Positions 14,407 through 24,203 are shown, counted from the first letter of the stretch. The stretch is 64,000 nt of DNA from Vreelandella subglaciescola (GCF_900142895.1 NZ_LT670847.1:3046098-3110097), one strand, 5' to 3'. A program made the numbers and translations. The notes: generated by a model from the letters alone, not told the origin.

Positions 14407-14618
14407 CTATTAGATCATAATATGCGATTAATGCATACCCTATGCGTGATTGTCCGATGTTACGTGCGCACCTTTAAAATAAAAGTGGCGCAGCAGTAGG
14501 ACGCTCTCGATGTCATGGATGCCAGTAGGGGCTTTTTAAGAACAACGCGTGTGCTGGGCAGGTGCCATTAGCATGCTAGAATGCCGCACTATTTTGCTAT
14601 GACACGTGAGGTGTCCAG

Positions 14619-15692
14619 GTGAGTCAGATGCTTCCGGCAACGTGGCTGGTTTACTGCCGACAAGGTTTTGAGCGCGATGCGCTGGCGGAGCTTGAGTATT
14701 ATGCTGCGCAGTGCGATGCCTGTGTACAGGGTCACGCGGGTGAAGGCTGGGCGAGTGTCGCGCGTACAGACGGCGAGACAATTAATGCCCTACAGCGCGC
14801 GGTGCCTTTTGCCCGGCTGGTTTTTGCACGGCAGAGCCTTGTGGCTCTGCCGACGCTTACGCTTTCCCGGGAGGATCGACTTGGTGCTATTGCCAGACAG
14901 GTGGTGGAAGCCGGCTGGAGCTTTGAGAGTATCTGGCATGAAACGCCGGATACCAATGAGGGAAAGGCGCTGGGTCGGCTGGCAAAAGCGCTGACGCGTC
15001 CTCTGCAAAGCACGTTGAAAAAAAACGGTGCACTGCGGCGCAAAGCCGGTGGAAGGCGTTTGCACCTGTTGTGGCTGTCAGGCGATCAGGTGCAACTGGG
15101 GATGAGCTTTCCCGGCAACCGCAGCGAGCTTGTTGGCGGTATTCGGCGGCTGCGTTCTCCTTCGCGCGCGCCGAGCCGCTCAACGCTGAAGCTGGAGGAG
15201 GCCTGGCACGAGTTTGTGCCGCGTGATGAATGGGACGTTCGGCTGGCGGAGGGAATGCAGGCGGCGGATCTTGGCGCAGCCCCCGGAGGCTGGACATGGC
15301 AGCTTGTGCAGCGCGGCATGCATGTGTATGCCATTGATAATGGCCCCATGAATAAAGCGTTAATGGCGACGGGGCAGGTCGACCATCTGGCTGAAGACGG
15401 CTTTATTTGGGAACCGCCCCAGCGCCTTGACTGGCTGGTATGCGACATTGTGGATAAGCCGGCGCGTGTGCTTGCCATGATGGAGCGCTGGCTGGTGCGC
15501 CGCTGGTGCCGCGAGGCGGTGTTTAACCTGAAGCTGCCGATGAAAAAACGCTGGGAGGAGGTGCAGCGTGGTCTAAGCGAACTGGAGCATGCGTTGGATC
15601 AGGCGGGCGTCAAGGCAACCGTTGCGTGTCGTCACCTGTATCACGACCGCGAAGAAGTGACGGTGCATGTGCGGCTAACGGATCGCTTTTAA
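14619..15692 (+). CDS. rlmM: 23S rRNA 2'-O-ribose methyltransferase RlmM
   Basis: Methylates the ribose of C2498 in 23S rRNA using S-adenosylmethionine. The 357-residue protein has an N-terminal THUMP-like region and a Rossmann methyltransferase domain with the SAM motif ADLGAAPGGWT at 216-226. Catalytic-tetrad candidates are the Lys in SRSTLKLEEA, the Asp in VCDIVDKP and the Lys in NLKLPMKKRW. The GTG start at 14619 is chosen for its GAGG site with 7-base spacing; an ATG three codons later is possible. Confidence 0.93.
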   Translation: MSQMLPATWLVYCRQGFERDALAELEYYAAQCDACVQGHAGEGWASVARTDGETINALQRAVPFARLVFARQSLVALPTLTLSREDRLGAIARQVVEAGWSFESIWHETPDTNEGKALGRLAKALTRPLQSTLKKNGALRRKAGGRRLHLLWLSGDQVQLGMSFPGNRSELVGGIRRLRSPSRAPSRSTLKLEEAWHEFVPRDEWDVRLAEGMQAADLGAAPGGWTWQLVQRGMHVYAIDNGPMNKALMATGQVDHLAEDGFIWEPPQRLDWLVCDIVDKPARVLAMMERWLVRRWCREAVFNLKLPMKKRWEEVQRGLSELEHALDQAGVKATVACRHLYHDREEVTVHVRLTDRF

Positions 15693-15769
15693 GCCGTTGG
15701 CACAACCGGGCATGACATGCCCGCCCAGTGATAACCTTGATCATGCCTTTTCCTTGAGCGAGACCCCAA

Positions 15770-16024
15770 ATGGCGAACCCGATAGACACGTTACCCGCCC
15801 ATGATGCTCTGCTGGACACCAGCGGGCTTTATTGCCCGGAACCCATCATGCTGATGCACAATAAAGTACGCGATATGGCGCCGGGTGAAGTGCTGCAAGT
15901 GGTAGCGACCGACCCTGCCACCACTCGGGATGTACCGAAATTTTGCCAGTTCCTCGGCCATGAGCTGATGGAGCAGCACACGGCCGGTGAGTCTTACCGA
16001 TATTTTATTCGGCTGGCATCCTGA
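15770..16024 (+). CDS. tusA: Sulfur carrier protein TusA
   Basis: A small sulfurtransferase (84 residues) that accepts persulfide sulfur from a cysteine desulfurase and passes it on for tRNA 2-thiouridine and other pathways. The family motif GLYCPEP has the sulfur-carrying Cys22, and the C-terminal half (FCQFLGHELMEQ) is as in E. coli TusA. It lies 77 bases after rlmM on the same strand. Confidence 0.9.
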   Translation: MANPIDTLPAHDALLDTSGLYCPEPIMLMHNKVRDMAPGEVLQVVATDPATTRDVPKFCQFLGHELMEQHTAGESYRYFIRLAS

Positions 16025-16042
16025 GTGAGCCTGTATCACCGC

Positions 16043-16738
16043 TTATGACGGCGGCACGGCGATCAGAGCCAGCGCTTCGAGCGTAGCCGGGTCTTCTTCC
16101 AGAATGCGACCGGCAATGTGCCGCTGAAAGAAATACAGCCGTGGGTGGCGCGCTCGGGCGCTGTACAGGCAGTCGTCGCCGAGCAGTACCGGCGTCATCG
16201 TGACCTGTTCTTCGTCGGCGAGCAGGGCATCAATGCTGCCATCGCTGTACAGTGACCAGCCGTGCACGGGCTTCATTTGCCAGGGCGCGTCGGGGGTGTC
16301 CATACACAGCGCGTGGGTCCCCTGAGTATCGGGCAACTGCTGAATCAGCGTGATGCCGTTTGACGCTTCGTATTCAAAATACGTGGCGGCAGCAAGCAGT
16401 TCGTCGTGTTTGTGCTCAGGGGGAGTAGTAAATATTTCTTCGGTTTCCGGATCACGGTAGCCGATAAAGCATCCGTTTTCCTGGCTGTTGATACGCTGGC
16501 AGGGAGTGAGCGTGGCCATCCAGGGCACCAGCCCGACGATGCTGCCGTCCTGATTGAGCCCCCAGGCCAGAATGGGGATGGCGTAACAGGTCTCCGTGTT
16601 GGCCTCGAGCTGATAGAGCATTTCCAGCCCATCAAGCTCAGGCGCCAAGCGCACCAGCTGCTGTTGTGCCTGGTGGCGCTTACGTACCGTTTCCAGATCG
16701 ATGACCTGGGCAGAGCGGGGTGACAAGGATGCGCCCAT
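16043..16738 (-). CDS. Conserved hypothetical protein
   Basis: A 231-residue soluble protein without signal peptide or membrane segments. I do not recognise the family. It contains two similar-looking stretches, AWGLNQDGSIVGLVPWM (about 58-74) and GWSLYSDGSIDALLADE (about 158-174), each followed by a patch of mixed strands, which suggests an internal duplication. The start at 16738 (MGASLSP) has an AGGAGGG site with good spacing; the open frame upstream is discounted. Convergent with tusA. Confidence 0.75.
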   Translation of the reverse strand: MGASLSPRSAQVIDLETVRKRHQAQQQLVRLAPELDGLEMLYQLEANTETCYAIPILAWGLNQDGSIVGLVPWMATLTPCQRINSQENGCFIGYRDPETEEIFTTPPEHKHDELLAAATYFEYEASNGITLIQQLPDTQGTHALCMDTPDAPWQMKPVHGWSLYSDGSIDALLADEEQVTMTPVLLGDDCLYSARARHPRLYFFQRHIAGRILEEDPATLEALALIAVPPS

Positions 16739-16860
16739 GATGTCCCTCCTGATGCTGCATGGTCTCGATAGCGGCAGGGTTTTTTTGCGTTGCCGCCCCT
16801 TCACCAATAGCACAGCTTGTCGAGAAGGTTAAGCCTTGCCCGCTTTTTGTGACAGGTTGT

Positions 16861-17862
16861 TTATCTGCGGCACGCAGGAAAGCGAAAACGCGCGGAATGG
16901 TGCTCAACAAGCGCCGTCTTAAAAGCGGACCAGGGCGCGCGCTGATTATCGAGCGATAACCAACGCTGGCGATAGGTGTGCATGGCGTTAGGAGGCGTAA
17001 CCGGAACGCTGTCGAATAAAGCGTTGACCGCGGTCAGCCAGCGCCTGGCGCTGTGGCGTGTTGCAGCGATGTAGCCCATATCCCAGGCCGGCAGGCAGCG
17101 CGTTGGCGTTGTGGTGTTCAGCGTTGCGGTTGCTTCACGTAGCCGCTGGGTGGCAAGCATCAGCGTGCGCAGTGTCTGTGCGGTTAACGGGCGTTTGCGC
17201 AGTATTTTGAGCTGATGTTCAAGCGTGCCTGAATCCTGCTCCCAACTGCGGCTGAACTGATGACGCACCATCCGCTGTAAATAGTTGACGGCCCCTAGCG
17301 CCGGGCGGATATCCACGCGGGTAAAGTCGACCGGATGGCTCGCCCGGGCAAAGCTTTTTTCCCATTCACTGGAATCAAACAGCGCATTCCAGCTGGCGTA
17401 GGGCAGCTGCTGCGTTTTGGTGAGCGTCAGCCGGTGCAGGCGCTGGCGGTCAACGGTTGCCAGCCCGTCGGGCACTGGCGTATTCCAGCAGCCGCTCAGG
17501 CGTTGCCATAGCGCACGTTGGTAAAGCCATTGCTGACTGGGCGGGGCGACGCGCCCAAGCTGATTGTTGTGCGCCGCGACGAGGGCCGTAATCCGGCATT
17601 CGCGCAGCGCGTAGATGCCGATGAGCCCTTCGCGAACTTCGGGAAGGTCAAACAGGCGCGCACGGCGTTCGGGAAAGGCGCCGATATTGTCGGGAGCGCG
17701 GCGTGGTATGGCATCAAGCGCCAGAGCGCTTTCGAGCGTGCGGTGATAATCCTGCCAGTAGCGTTCGGCGTCGGAATCGCCGCAGCCTGACAGCAGCAAG
17801 CCGCCCGTCAGGCAGGCGGTGAACGCGAGTATTTTCCGGCCGGAGCGCCAAGTGCTGCTCAT
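16861..17862 (-). CDS. DUF3080 family lipoprotein
   Basis: A predicted lipoprotein of 333 residues. Its signal has the lipobox LLLSGC at about residues 22-27, so it is probably anchored to a membrane after maturation at Cys. The region LRECRITALVAAHNNQLGRVAPPSQQWLYQ (about 106-135) and PTRCLPAWDMGYIAATRH are what I associate with DUF3080, a family of unknown function in marine gammaproteobacteria. Its ATG overlaps the stop of the upstream MATE gene (ATGA), so translation is likely coupled. Confidence 0.78.
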   Translation of the reverse strand: MSSTWRSGRKILAFTACLTGGLLLSGCGDSDAERYWQDYHRTLESALALDAIPRRAPDNIGAFPERRARLFDLPEVREGLIGIYALRECRITALVAAHNNQLGRVAPPSQQWLYQRALWQRLSGCWNTPVPDGLATVDRQRLHRLTLTKTQQLPYASWNALFDSSEWEKSFARASHPVDFTRVDIRPALGAVNYLQRMVRHQFSRSWEQDSGTLEHQLKILRKRPLTAQTLRTLMLATQRLREATATLNTTTPTRCLPAWDMGYIAATRHSARRWLTAVNALFDSVPVTPPNAMHTYRQRWLSLDNQRAPWSAFKTALVEHHSARFRFPACRR

Positions 17863-19301
17863 GTTGCAGCGGCAGCCTGCCGCTGTGTTAGCGCGCTAAT
17901 GTGGCGCAGTCGCCATGCCAGCAACGCAGCGGCGGTGCTTAGCCCCGCAACCAGGCCCAGCCAGTAGCCGTGTACGCCAAGCGGGCCGGTCAGCGAGCCG
18001 ACGCCGCGGGTGCCCAGCCAGTGCCCGCCGCCAAGCCCTACGCACCAGTAGGACAGCACGGTAATCAGCATCACGATGCGGGTGTCCTTGTACCCGCGCA
18101 ACGCGCCGGCGATATTGGCCTGAAGCGCGTCGGACACCTGATAAAAGACCGCAAGAGCGATCAGCGAAGCGGCCAGACGTTGCACCTCCGGGTTGCTGGT
18201 ATACAGTGAAATGACCCATTCGCCGGTGACCCACAGGAGCGTGCTGTTGATGGCGGCGATCACCAGGCTGATCGCGATGCCGTTCCACGCCACAAGCCGC
18301 GCCCTATCGGGGCGTGCCTGCCCCAGGGTATTACCCACGCGCACCGTCAGCGCCATGCTGAGCGATAGGGGTAGCATGAATAGAATGCCGGTATAGCTGA
18401 ACGCGACCTGATGCGCGGCCACGGTGATTTCGCCAAGGCTGGCGATAAACAGGGCAATGAGCGTAAACAGCGTCACCTCGACAAAGATGGCGATACCGAT
18501 CGGCAAACCAACAACCGTCAGCTCCCGCAGGCCGCTCCACTCTGGCCAGGTAATCCGCTGCCACAGGTTAACTTGCCCATAGGTGCGGCCACGCCGGGTA
18601 TACAGCGCCATCGACAGGGCCATGGTCCACATCGAAAGCGCCGTGGCAATGCCACAGCCAAAGGCGCCAAGCGCGGGCAGGTTCTGTAGAAAGCCGGGAA
18701 TCCAGGTGCCAAACAAATCGACCAGGCCGTCGCCGCCATAAATCAGCAGGTAATTGCTGGGAATATTCACGCCCAGCCCGATAAGGCTGATCCACAGCGC
18801 CGGGCGCGTATGATTCATGCCGTCGGAAAACGCCCGCAGCGCTTGAAACAACGCCACGCCCGGCATGCCAAAGGCCAAGGCGGCAAGGTAGGCGGACGAC
18901 GCCAGCGCGACGTCCGGCGGGACGCTCATCAGCTCGAACACCGGCATCACCGCAAACCACAGCAGGCCGGCGGAGATAACGCCCAGCAGCAACGCCACCC
19001 ACAGCGCCTGATGCACCGCCGGGCGAATCTCGTCGTGGCGCTGGCCACCCAGCAGCTGTGCGACGATCGGGGTGACGCCCATCAGCGTGCCGGTCATGAA
19101 CAGCATCAGCGGCATCCACAGGCTGGAGCCGACCGAGACGGCGGCCAGCGCGGTAGCGCTTTGGCGGCCGGTCATCATCACGTCCACCACGCTCATGCCG
19201 GCCTGAGCGACCTGGGCGCCGCAAATGGGTAGGGCCAGGCGCATCAGCAGGCGGGTTTCGGGCCAATGCAGCGTTTTCAGCCGGTGAGTGATGCGACTCA
19301 A
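17859..19301 (-). CDS. MATE family multidrug/cation efflux protein (NorM-like)
   Basis: A 12-helix exporter of the MATE family, about 480 residues. Two homologous halves are visible: helix 1 LALPICGAQVAQAGMSVVDVMMTGR and helix 7 LTVVGLPIGIAIFVEVTLFTLIALF. The start is taken as TTG at 19301 because AGGAGG lies 5 bases upstream; an ATG 60 bases earlier (19361) has no ribosome site. Substrate cannot be inferred. It forms a two-gene unit with the DUF3080 lipoprotein. Confidence 0.88.
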   Translation of the reverse strand: MSRITHRLKTLHWPETRLLMRLALPICGAQVAQAGMSVVDVMMTGRQSATALAAVSVGSSLWMPLMLFMTGTLMGVTPIVAQLLGGQRHDEIRPAVHQALWVALLLGVISAGLLWFAVMPVFELMSVPPDVALASSAYLAALAFGMPGVALFQALRAFSDGMNHTRPALWISLIGLGVNIPSNYLLIYGGDGLVDLFGTWIPGFLQNLPALGAFGCGIATALSMWTMALSMALYTRRGRTYGQVNLWQRITWPEWSGLRELTVVGLPIGIAIFVEVTLFTLIALFIASLGEITVAAHQVAFSYTGILFMLPLSLSMALTVRVGNTLGQARPDRARLVAWNGIAISLVIAAINSTLLWVTGEWVISLYTSNPEVQRLAASLIALAVFYQVSDALQANIAGALRGYKDTRIVMLITVLSYWCVGLGGGHWLGTRGVGSLTGPLGVHGYWLGLVAGLSTAAALLAWRLRHISALTQRQAAAAT

Positions 19302-19470
19302 AGCGGCCTCCTGTATATCATGGGGACGATAGAAAAAGCGTGCCGTAAAAGCAGGCGCCACGGCACGCCATATTAGCAGTATGATGCGCGCCGAGCGTCG
19401 TTTGTCGGCGCCGCTTAGCGCGGCCGGCCATCAGCGTTATACTCATGGCATTACCGTTAAAGGAGTTGAC

Positions 19471-20049
19471 GTGGAGTCAGCAGCAAAGGTAGCGCATGAG
19501 TCGCGCTTTACACTCGGGGATATTATCGCGTTGTTCGACGGCGTGTTTGATCGCGCGTACAACACCCGCCTGATTCGCGGCGGCGATGAGCCGCTGTACA
19601 GGCCGGCGGACGACGATACATCGTATCATCAGGTGATTTTTGCCCGCGGTTTTTACGCCAGCGCGCTGCATGAAATCAGCCACTGGTGTATTGCCGGCGA
19701 CGCTCGCCGGCAGCATGAAGACTACGGCTACTGGTATCTGCCCGACGGGCGCAACGCCGAGCAGCAGCGCGCGTTTGAACAGGCTGAAATCGCACCGCAG
19801 GCGCTTGAATCCCTGTTTACCGCAGCCTGTAGGCGTGAGTTTAACGTCAGCGTGGATAATTTGGGTGGCGATGCCGAGGTTGATCGGTACGCCTTTGCCG
19901 AGACAGTGCGTATGCGGGCCGAACGCTACGTACAAGAGGGGCTTCCGCTACGTGCTGCGGCGTTTCGCAACGCGCTGTATCGCTATTACCAGACCCCGGC
20001 AACGCTTGAGCAGGCCTGCACTGCCGGGCGCGAGGTGTTGGCAGGCTAA
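19471..20049 (+). CDS. epmC: Elongation factor P hydroxylase EpmC
   Basis: Hydroxylates the beta-lysyl-modified lysine of elongation factor P. It is 192 residues, close to the roughly 180 of E. coli EpmC (YfcM). The metal-binding HEISH is at 67-71, within the family stretch YASALHEISHWCIAG, and ends with the conserved DYGYWYLPDGRNAEQQ. The GTG at 19471 is preceded by AAAGGAG. The EF-P modification partners EpmA and EpmB are not in this window. Its stop overlaps the convergent downstream gene by 4 bases. Confidence 0.9.
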   Translation: MESAAKVAHESRFTLGDIIALFDGVFDRAYNTRLIRGGDEPLYRPADDDTSYHQVIFARGFYASALHEISHWCIAGDARRQHEDYGYWYLPDGRNAEQQRAFEQAEIAPQALESLFTAACRREFNVSVDNLGGDAEVDRYAFAETVRMRAERYVQEGLPLRAAAFRNALYRYYQTPATLEQACTAGREVLAG

Positions 20050-20522
20050 GCCGACTGAATGCGCTGATGAACGTTCAGCATGACCTCGACTTCATGCTCG
20101 GGGCGCATGGGTTCAAGCCCTAATTCGCTGAACATTTCGCTGCGACTGAGCTGCCATTCGCTGGGGCTCAAGTGGTCGTAGAGCACCTCGGCCGGCGCCA
20201 GCTCGACGAACGGGTCGAGCCCATAGGTGTCAAAGAGGCGCGTCAAGGCGCGTTCATCTTCGCCGCTGTCGTTGGTGTAGAGCGTCGCGCTGAAGTGGTC
20301 GTTCTCCAGCTCGCGGATAACGTCGAGCGGGCTGACGCCGAGGCTTTCAAGTTCCTCGATGCTGTATTCGCCCATGACGTTGGATTCGTCGTTGATCCAG
20401 CTATCATCGGGTTGGATCAGGGTGTGCTTGATGCTTCCGTCGGGGCGGGACCAGGCAATGGCCAGCGGCAGGCCCTCGTCGTCGCCGGTTTCAATTGCGA
20501 TAAATCCCGGAATGTCACTCAT
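20046..20522 (-). CDS. DEDDh-exonuclease-like protein, probably catalytically impaired
   Basis: A 158-residue cytoplasmic protein. Its layout follows the RNase T/DEDDh exonuclease fold: a first strand PGFIAIETGDDEGLPLAIAWSRPDG, then TLIQPDDSW, a helix ending in VIRELEND, LYTNDSGEDERALTRLF as exo II and RPEHEVEVML as exo III. The first catalytic Asp is replaced (FIAIE instead of FIDxE) and the final HxxxxD is not preserved, so activity is doubtful. This assignment is by pattern only. It overlaps tatD by 8 bases and is probably translated from the same mRNA. Confidence 0.6.
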   Translation of the reverse strand: MSDIPGFIAIETGDDEGLPLAIAWSRPDGSIKHTLIQPDDSWINDESNVMGEYSIEELESLGVSPLDVIRELENDHFSATLYTNDSGEDERALTRLFDTYGLDPFVELAPAEVLYDHLSPSEWQLSRSEMFSELGLEPMRPEHEVEVMLNVHQRIQSA

Positions 20523-21399
20523 GGATGTCTCCAGTAGCCTGCTGGCGGGTTGTTACGGCCGGCAAGCGGAAAAAATCAACGGCGGTCTGAGTGGTAGCAG
20601 CGGCCAGTTCGGCATCGCTGATGCCGCGCCAGTGGGCAATCTCACGCACAATCCACGGCAGCAGCGCCGGCTCATGGCGCCGCCCCTTGAGCTTGGCCGG
20701 CAGGTTGCGCGGGAGCAAATAGGGGCAATCGGTTTCCACCATCAGCCGGTTCAACGGAATGTCGCTGACCAGCGGGCGCAAGTGGTGGCCACGACGTTCG
20801 TCGCACAGCCAGCCGGTCAGGCCGATGTGCAGGTCCAGGTCGAGATAGCCGTAAAGCGTGTCTTTATCGGCCGTAAAACAGTGCACAACGGCCTGACTGA
20901 TATCGTCGCGCCAACTCTTGAGTATATCGCGCATGCGTGGGCCAGCGTCACGTTCGTGCAGAAAAAGCGGCAGGCCGCTTTGTGCGGCAAGCGCTAGCTG
21001 TGCTTCAAAGGCGTGCTCTTGTTCGGCGGGAGTGGAGAAATTGCGATTAAAATCCAGCCCGCACTCGCCCACGGCCACCACCTTGGGGTGGTCGTAAAGC
21101 GCGGCCATTTGCCGGGCAAGCGTCGGGTTCCAGCCGCTGGCATCGTGGGGATGCACGCCGGCAGTGGCATAAAGCCCCGGGTGGCGCTCGGCTAGCGCAG
21201 CCGCCTGTTCGGCGTGGGCCAGATCCGTGCCGGTCAGAATAAGCGTGGTGACGTTCGCGGCGCGTGCGCGCTCAAGCACCGTATCCAGATCGCGGTGAAA
21301 GCTTTGGTGGGTCAGGTTGGCACCAATATCCACCAGCGGCGACGGCGCACGAAACGTAAGCGCATCGGGTAACGCGTCATCAAAAGGGGCGTTTGCCAC
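20515..21399 (-). CDS. TatD family metal-dependent hydrolase
   Basis: A TIM-barrel metallohydrolase of about 294 residues, related to TatD/YjjV-type DNases. The metal site ligands fit: DIGANLTH (where E. coli TatD has the same order), VAVGECGLDF, LPLFLHERDA, VVHCFTA and MVETDCPYLLPR. I place the start at GTG 21399, just after AGGAG, giving MANAPFDD; an ATG at 21420 would lie over the ribosome site. Downstream it overlaps the exonuclease-like gene. Confidence 0.88.
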   Translation of the reverse strand: MANAPFDDALPDALTFRAPSPLVDIGANLTHQSFHRDLDTVLERARAANVTTLILTGTDLAHAEQAAALAERHPGLYATAGVHPHDASGWNPTLARQMAALYDHPKVVAVGECGLDFNRNFSTPAEQEHAFEAQLALAAQSGLPLFLHERDAGPRMRDILKSWRDDISQAVVHCFTADKDTLYGYLDLDLHIGLTGWLCDERRGHHLRPLVSDIPLNRLMVETDCPYLLPRNLPAKLKGRRHEPALLPWIVREIAHWRGISDAELAAATTQTAVDFFRLPAVTTRQQATGDIHE

Positions 21400-21587
21400 A
21401 CAAGGCTCCTGTGCAAGCATGAGTGAGAAAAATAGAGCGGTAAAAATGAATATTACAAACGCATGGTAATAACCATGCCGTGCGAGAAGCCGCGTAGTGT
21501 AACCCCTGACATCCGCCTCGGCGAGTGGCACCACCTGAGTGGCCGCATGGGTTACACTACGCGCCCCGCATTGGAGGAGGAAATCGC

Positions 21588-23504
21588 GTGACCTTGTTAC
21601 GACTTGAACAGCTACAGCTGGCTTACGGCACCCATGTCCTGTTGGATAACGCCGATCTGACGATAGAAAAAGGCGAGCGGTTGGCGCTGGTCGGGCGTAA
21701 CGGCACGGGAAAGTCGACGCTTTTAAAGCTGGTCGACGGCGAGATTCAGCCTGACGACGGCCTTATCTGGCGTGCGCCGGGGCTGAAAATTGGCGTGCTG
21801 GCTCAGGAGCTTCCGGAATCGTCGGGCATGACGATTTTTGACATGGTGGCCCAAGGCTTGCCGGAAGCCGGCGAGCTATTGTCGGAATATCATCACCTGA
21901 TTACTGACGCCGACCCCGACATGGATCGCATGGCCACGCTGCAAACGCGGATCGAGGCGATTGACGGCTGGTTATTTCACCAGCGTATCGACATCATACT
22001 CACGCGTCTGGGCCTGCCGCCCGATGCCGAGATGAACGCGTTGTCCGGCGGCTGGCGTCGGCGCGTGGCGCTGGCGCGCGCGTTGGTCGCCGAGCCCGAT
22101 TTGCTGCTGCTTGACGAGCCCACCAACCACCTGGATCTGGATACCATCGCCTGGCTCGAAGAGCAGTTGCTGGCCTTTCGCGGCGCGGTGCTGCTGATCA
22201 CGCACGACCGGGCGTTTTTATCCAAGCTTGCCACCCATGTGCTGGAGCTTGATCGCGGCAAGCTGGGACGCTATCCCGGCAGCTATGCCGTTTATCAGGA
22301 GCGCAAGCAGCACGAGCTGGAAGTGGAAGCGCGAGAAAACGCCGAGTTTGATAAAAAGCTGGCCCAGGAAGAAGCCTGGATACGCCAGGGGGTCAAGGCG
22401 CGCCGCACCCGCAACGAAGGCCGGGTACGCGCGCTTGAGCAGATGCGCGCCGATCGCGGGCAGCGTCGTGAACGCCAGGGCACGGCCAATCTGAACGTGG
22501 ATCGCGGCGAGCGCACGGGCAAGCGAGTCGTTGAGCTCAAGCACCTGACCCATCGCTTTGGTGATGAAGCGATCATTGATGACTTCAACATTGAAATACA
22601 GCGTGGCGATCGCATCGGCTTTTTGGGACGTAACGGCGCGGGCAAAACCACGCTGCTGAAAATCTTGCTGGGCGAACTTGAGCCCACCGAGGGCAGCGTC
22701 AAATTGGGCACCAACCTCAACGTGGCCTATTTTGACCAGCTGCGCGCCGGCCTGGAGCTTGAAAAAACCGTTTACGACAACGTAGCGCAGGGCAGTGACC
22801 ACGTTTCTGTGGGGGGCAAAGACCGCCATGTGATGAGCTACTTGCAAGACTTTCTGTTTACCCCGGAGCGGGTGCGTCAGCCGGTGAGGGCGCTGTCGGG
22901 CGGTGAATCCAATCGTCTGCTGCTGGCCAAGCTGTTTACCCAGCCCGCCAACGTGCTGGTGCTGGATGAGCCGACCAACGACCTGGACATGGAAACGCTG
23001 GAGCTTTTGGAAGAGCTGCTGCTGGATTTCGACGGCACGCTGCTGCTGGTATCTCACGACCGGACGTTCATGGATAACGTGGTGACCAGTGTACTGGCGT
23101 TTGAAGGCGAAGGGCAGGTACGCGAGTACGTGGGCGGCTATACCGACTGGGTGCGTCAGGGTGGCACGCTGCCGCCGGCACCCTGGGAAGGCGCGGCCCG
23201 CCAACAGACCGAGCCCACCCGGGAAGCCGCGCCCACCCCGGCGGAAGCACCCGCTGCTCCGGTGAAAAAAAGCGTCAAGCTTTCCTACAAGCTGCAGCGC
23301 GAACTGAATAGCCTGCCGGCAGATATTGAGCGGCTGGAGCAACAGGTAGAAACGCTTGAAGCAACGACCGGCGATCCGGCGTTTTACCAGCAGCCGGCCG
23401 ACACGGTAACGGCCAGGCTAAAAGAGCTGGACGACGCGCAGCAGGCTCTTGAAGCCGTCATGGAGCGCTGGATGGAACTGGAAGCGATGACGGAAGGGCA
23501 ATAG
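21588..23504 (+). CDS. uup: ABC-F family ATPase Uup
   Basis: A soluble tandem ATPase of the ABC-F class with ribosome- or DNA-related roles and no membrane partner. It is 638 residues. Domain 1 has GRNGTGKST at 36-44 and LSGGWRRRVALARAL; domain 2 has GRNGAGKTT at 347-355 and LSGGESNRLLLAKL. A charged coiled-coil tail follows a Pro/Ala-rich linker (about 540-565), typical of Uup rather than EttA. GTG 21588 is chosen for its GGAGGAGG site. Confidence 0.93.
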   Translation: MTLLRLEQLQLAYGTHVLLDNADLTIEKGERLALVGRNGTGKSTLLKLVDGEIQPDDGLIWRAPGLKIGVLAQELPESSGMTIFDMVAQGLPEAGELLSEYHHLITDADPDMDRMATLQTRIEAIDGWLFHQRIDIILTRLGLPPDAEMNALSGGWRRRVALARALVAEPDLLLLDEPTNHLDLDTIAWLEEQLLAFRGAVLLITHDRAFLSKLATHVLELDRGKLGRYPGSYAVYQERKQHELEVEARENAEFDKKLAQEEAWIRQGVKARRTRNEGRVRALEQMRADRGQRRERQGTANLNVDRGERTGKRVVELKHLTHRFGDEAIIDDFNIEIQRGDRIGFLGRNGAGKTTLLKILLGELEPTEGSVKLGTNLNVAYFDQLRAGLELEKTVYDNVAQGSDHVSVGGKDRHVMSYLQDFLFTPERVRQPVRALSGGESNRLLLAKLFTQPANVLVLDEPTNDLDMETLELLEELLLDFDGTLLLVSHDRTFMDNVVTSVLAFEGEGQVREYVGGYTDWVRQGGTLPPAPWEGAARQQTEPTREAAPTPAEAPAAPVKKSVKLSYKLQRELNSLPADIERLEQQVETLEATTGDPAFYQQPADTVTARLKELDDAQQALEAVMERWMELEAMTEGQ

Positions 23505-23561
23505 CGTTGGGAAGAATGGCGCCGTTGGCTATCATGCCGGCCGGTGATTGTTACCGTTAAG

Positions 23562-23588
23562 ATAAAAAAGGCGCCTCAAGGGCGCCTT
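23562..23588 (-). terminator. Terminator after the universal stress protein gene
   Basis: AAGGCGCC, a 5-base loop and GGCGCCTT form an 8-pair stem. On the minus strand it is followed by a T run (the plus-strand A run at 23564-23569), so it ends the uspA-like transcript. It may also stop uup transcription. Confidence 0.8.
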
Positions 23589-23608
23589 GTGACACGGGGC
23601 GTGCCGCG

Positions 23609-24052
23609 CTATTCGTCGCTTTCTTTACCTACGCGAACGGCGAGTACGTCGCACTGCGCACCGTGGAGGACGCCGGTGGAGGTGGAGCCCAGCAGCAGGG
23701 CAAAGCCGTGACGGCCGTGGGAACCCACCACGATTAAATCCACGCCGTTATCGGCAGAAAAGCGGTGGATTTCCGTATCCGGCATGCCTACCACTACGTG
23801 CTGGTTGTCCTCGACCACATGCGGCGCTGCAATTTCGCCCAGGCGTTTTTTCGCATGATCATCCAGCTGGTCCTGAATGCTGGTCAAATCCATGGGGATA
23901 TCGCCGCCGTAGGCGAAACCCAGCGGCTCCAGGGTATGCATGATCGAAATCTTGGCATGGTCATTACGTTCGGCAATGGCCATGGCGCGTTCGAGCACCT
24001 TGTGCGAGTCCTTGGTCAAATCAACCGCCACCAGAATATGGTGATAGCTCAT
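23609..24052 (-). CDS. Universal stress protein, UspA family
   Basis: A 147-residue protein with the Usp alpha/beta fold: the first strand HHILVAVDLTKDSHKVLERA, then VVGMPDTEIHRFSADNGVDLIVVGSHGRHGFALLLGSTSTGVLH. The stretch GSHGRHGF...GSTSTGVLH is close to the G-x2-G-x9-G(S/T) ATP-binding pattern. E. coli UspA is similar in length and N-terminus. It is monocistronic with its own terminator and a good GGAGG site. Confidence 0.9.
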   Translation of the reverse strand: MSYHHILVAVDLTKDSHKVLERAMAIAERNDHAKISIMHTLEPLGFAYGGDIPMDLTSIQDQLDDHAKKRLGEIAAPHVVEDNQHVVVGMPDTEIHRFSADNGVDLIVVGSHGRHGFALLLGSTSTGVLHGAQCDVLAVRVGKESDE

Positions 24053-24203
24053 GTTATCCCTCCGCCGTGGTGAAATAGTGATGCGTAAAAGGCAGCTTAC
24101 CTGTCTTTACTTTAGGCTGAGTCGCGCGGTTTAACAACGGCTTGCGCTCGGATTTTACGCCTTGAACGCCGGAATCCGTACGTAACAACGCAGAGGCGAG
24201 AGC

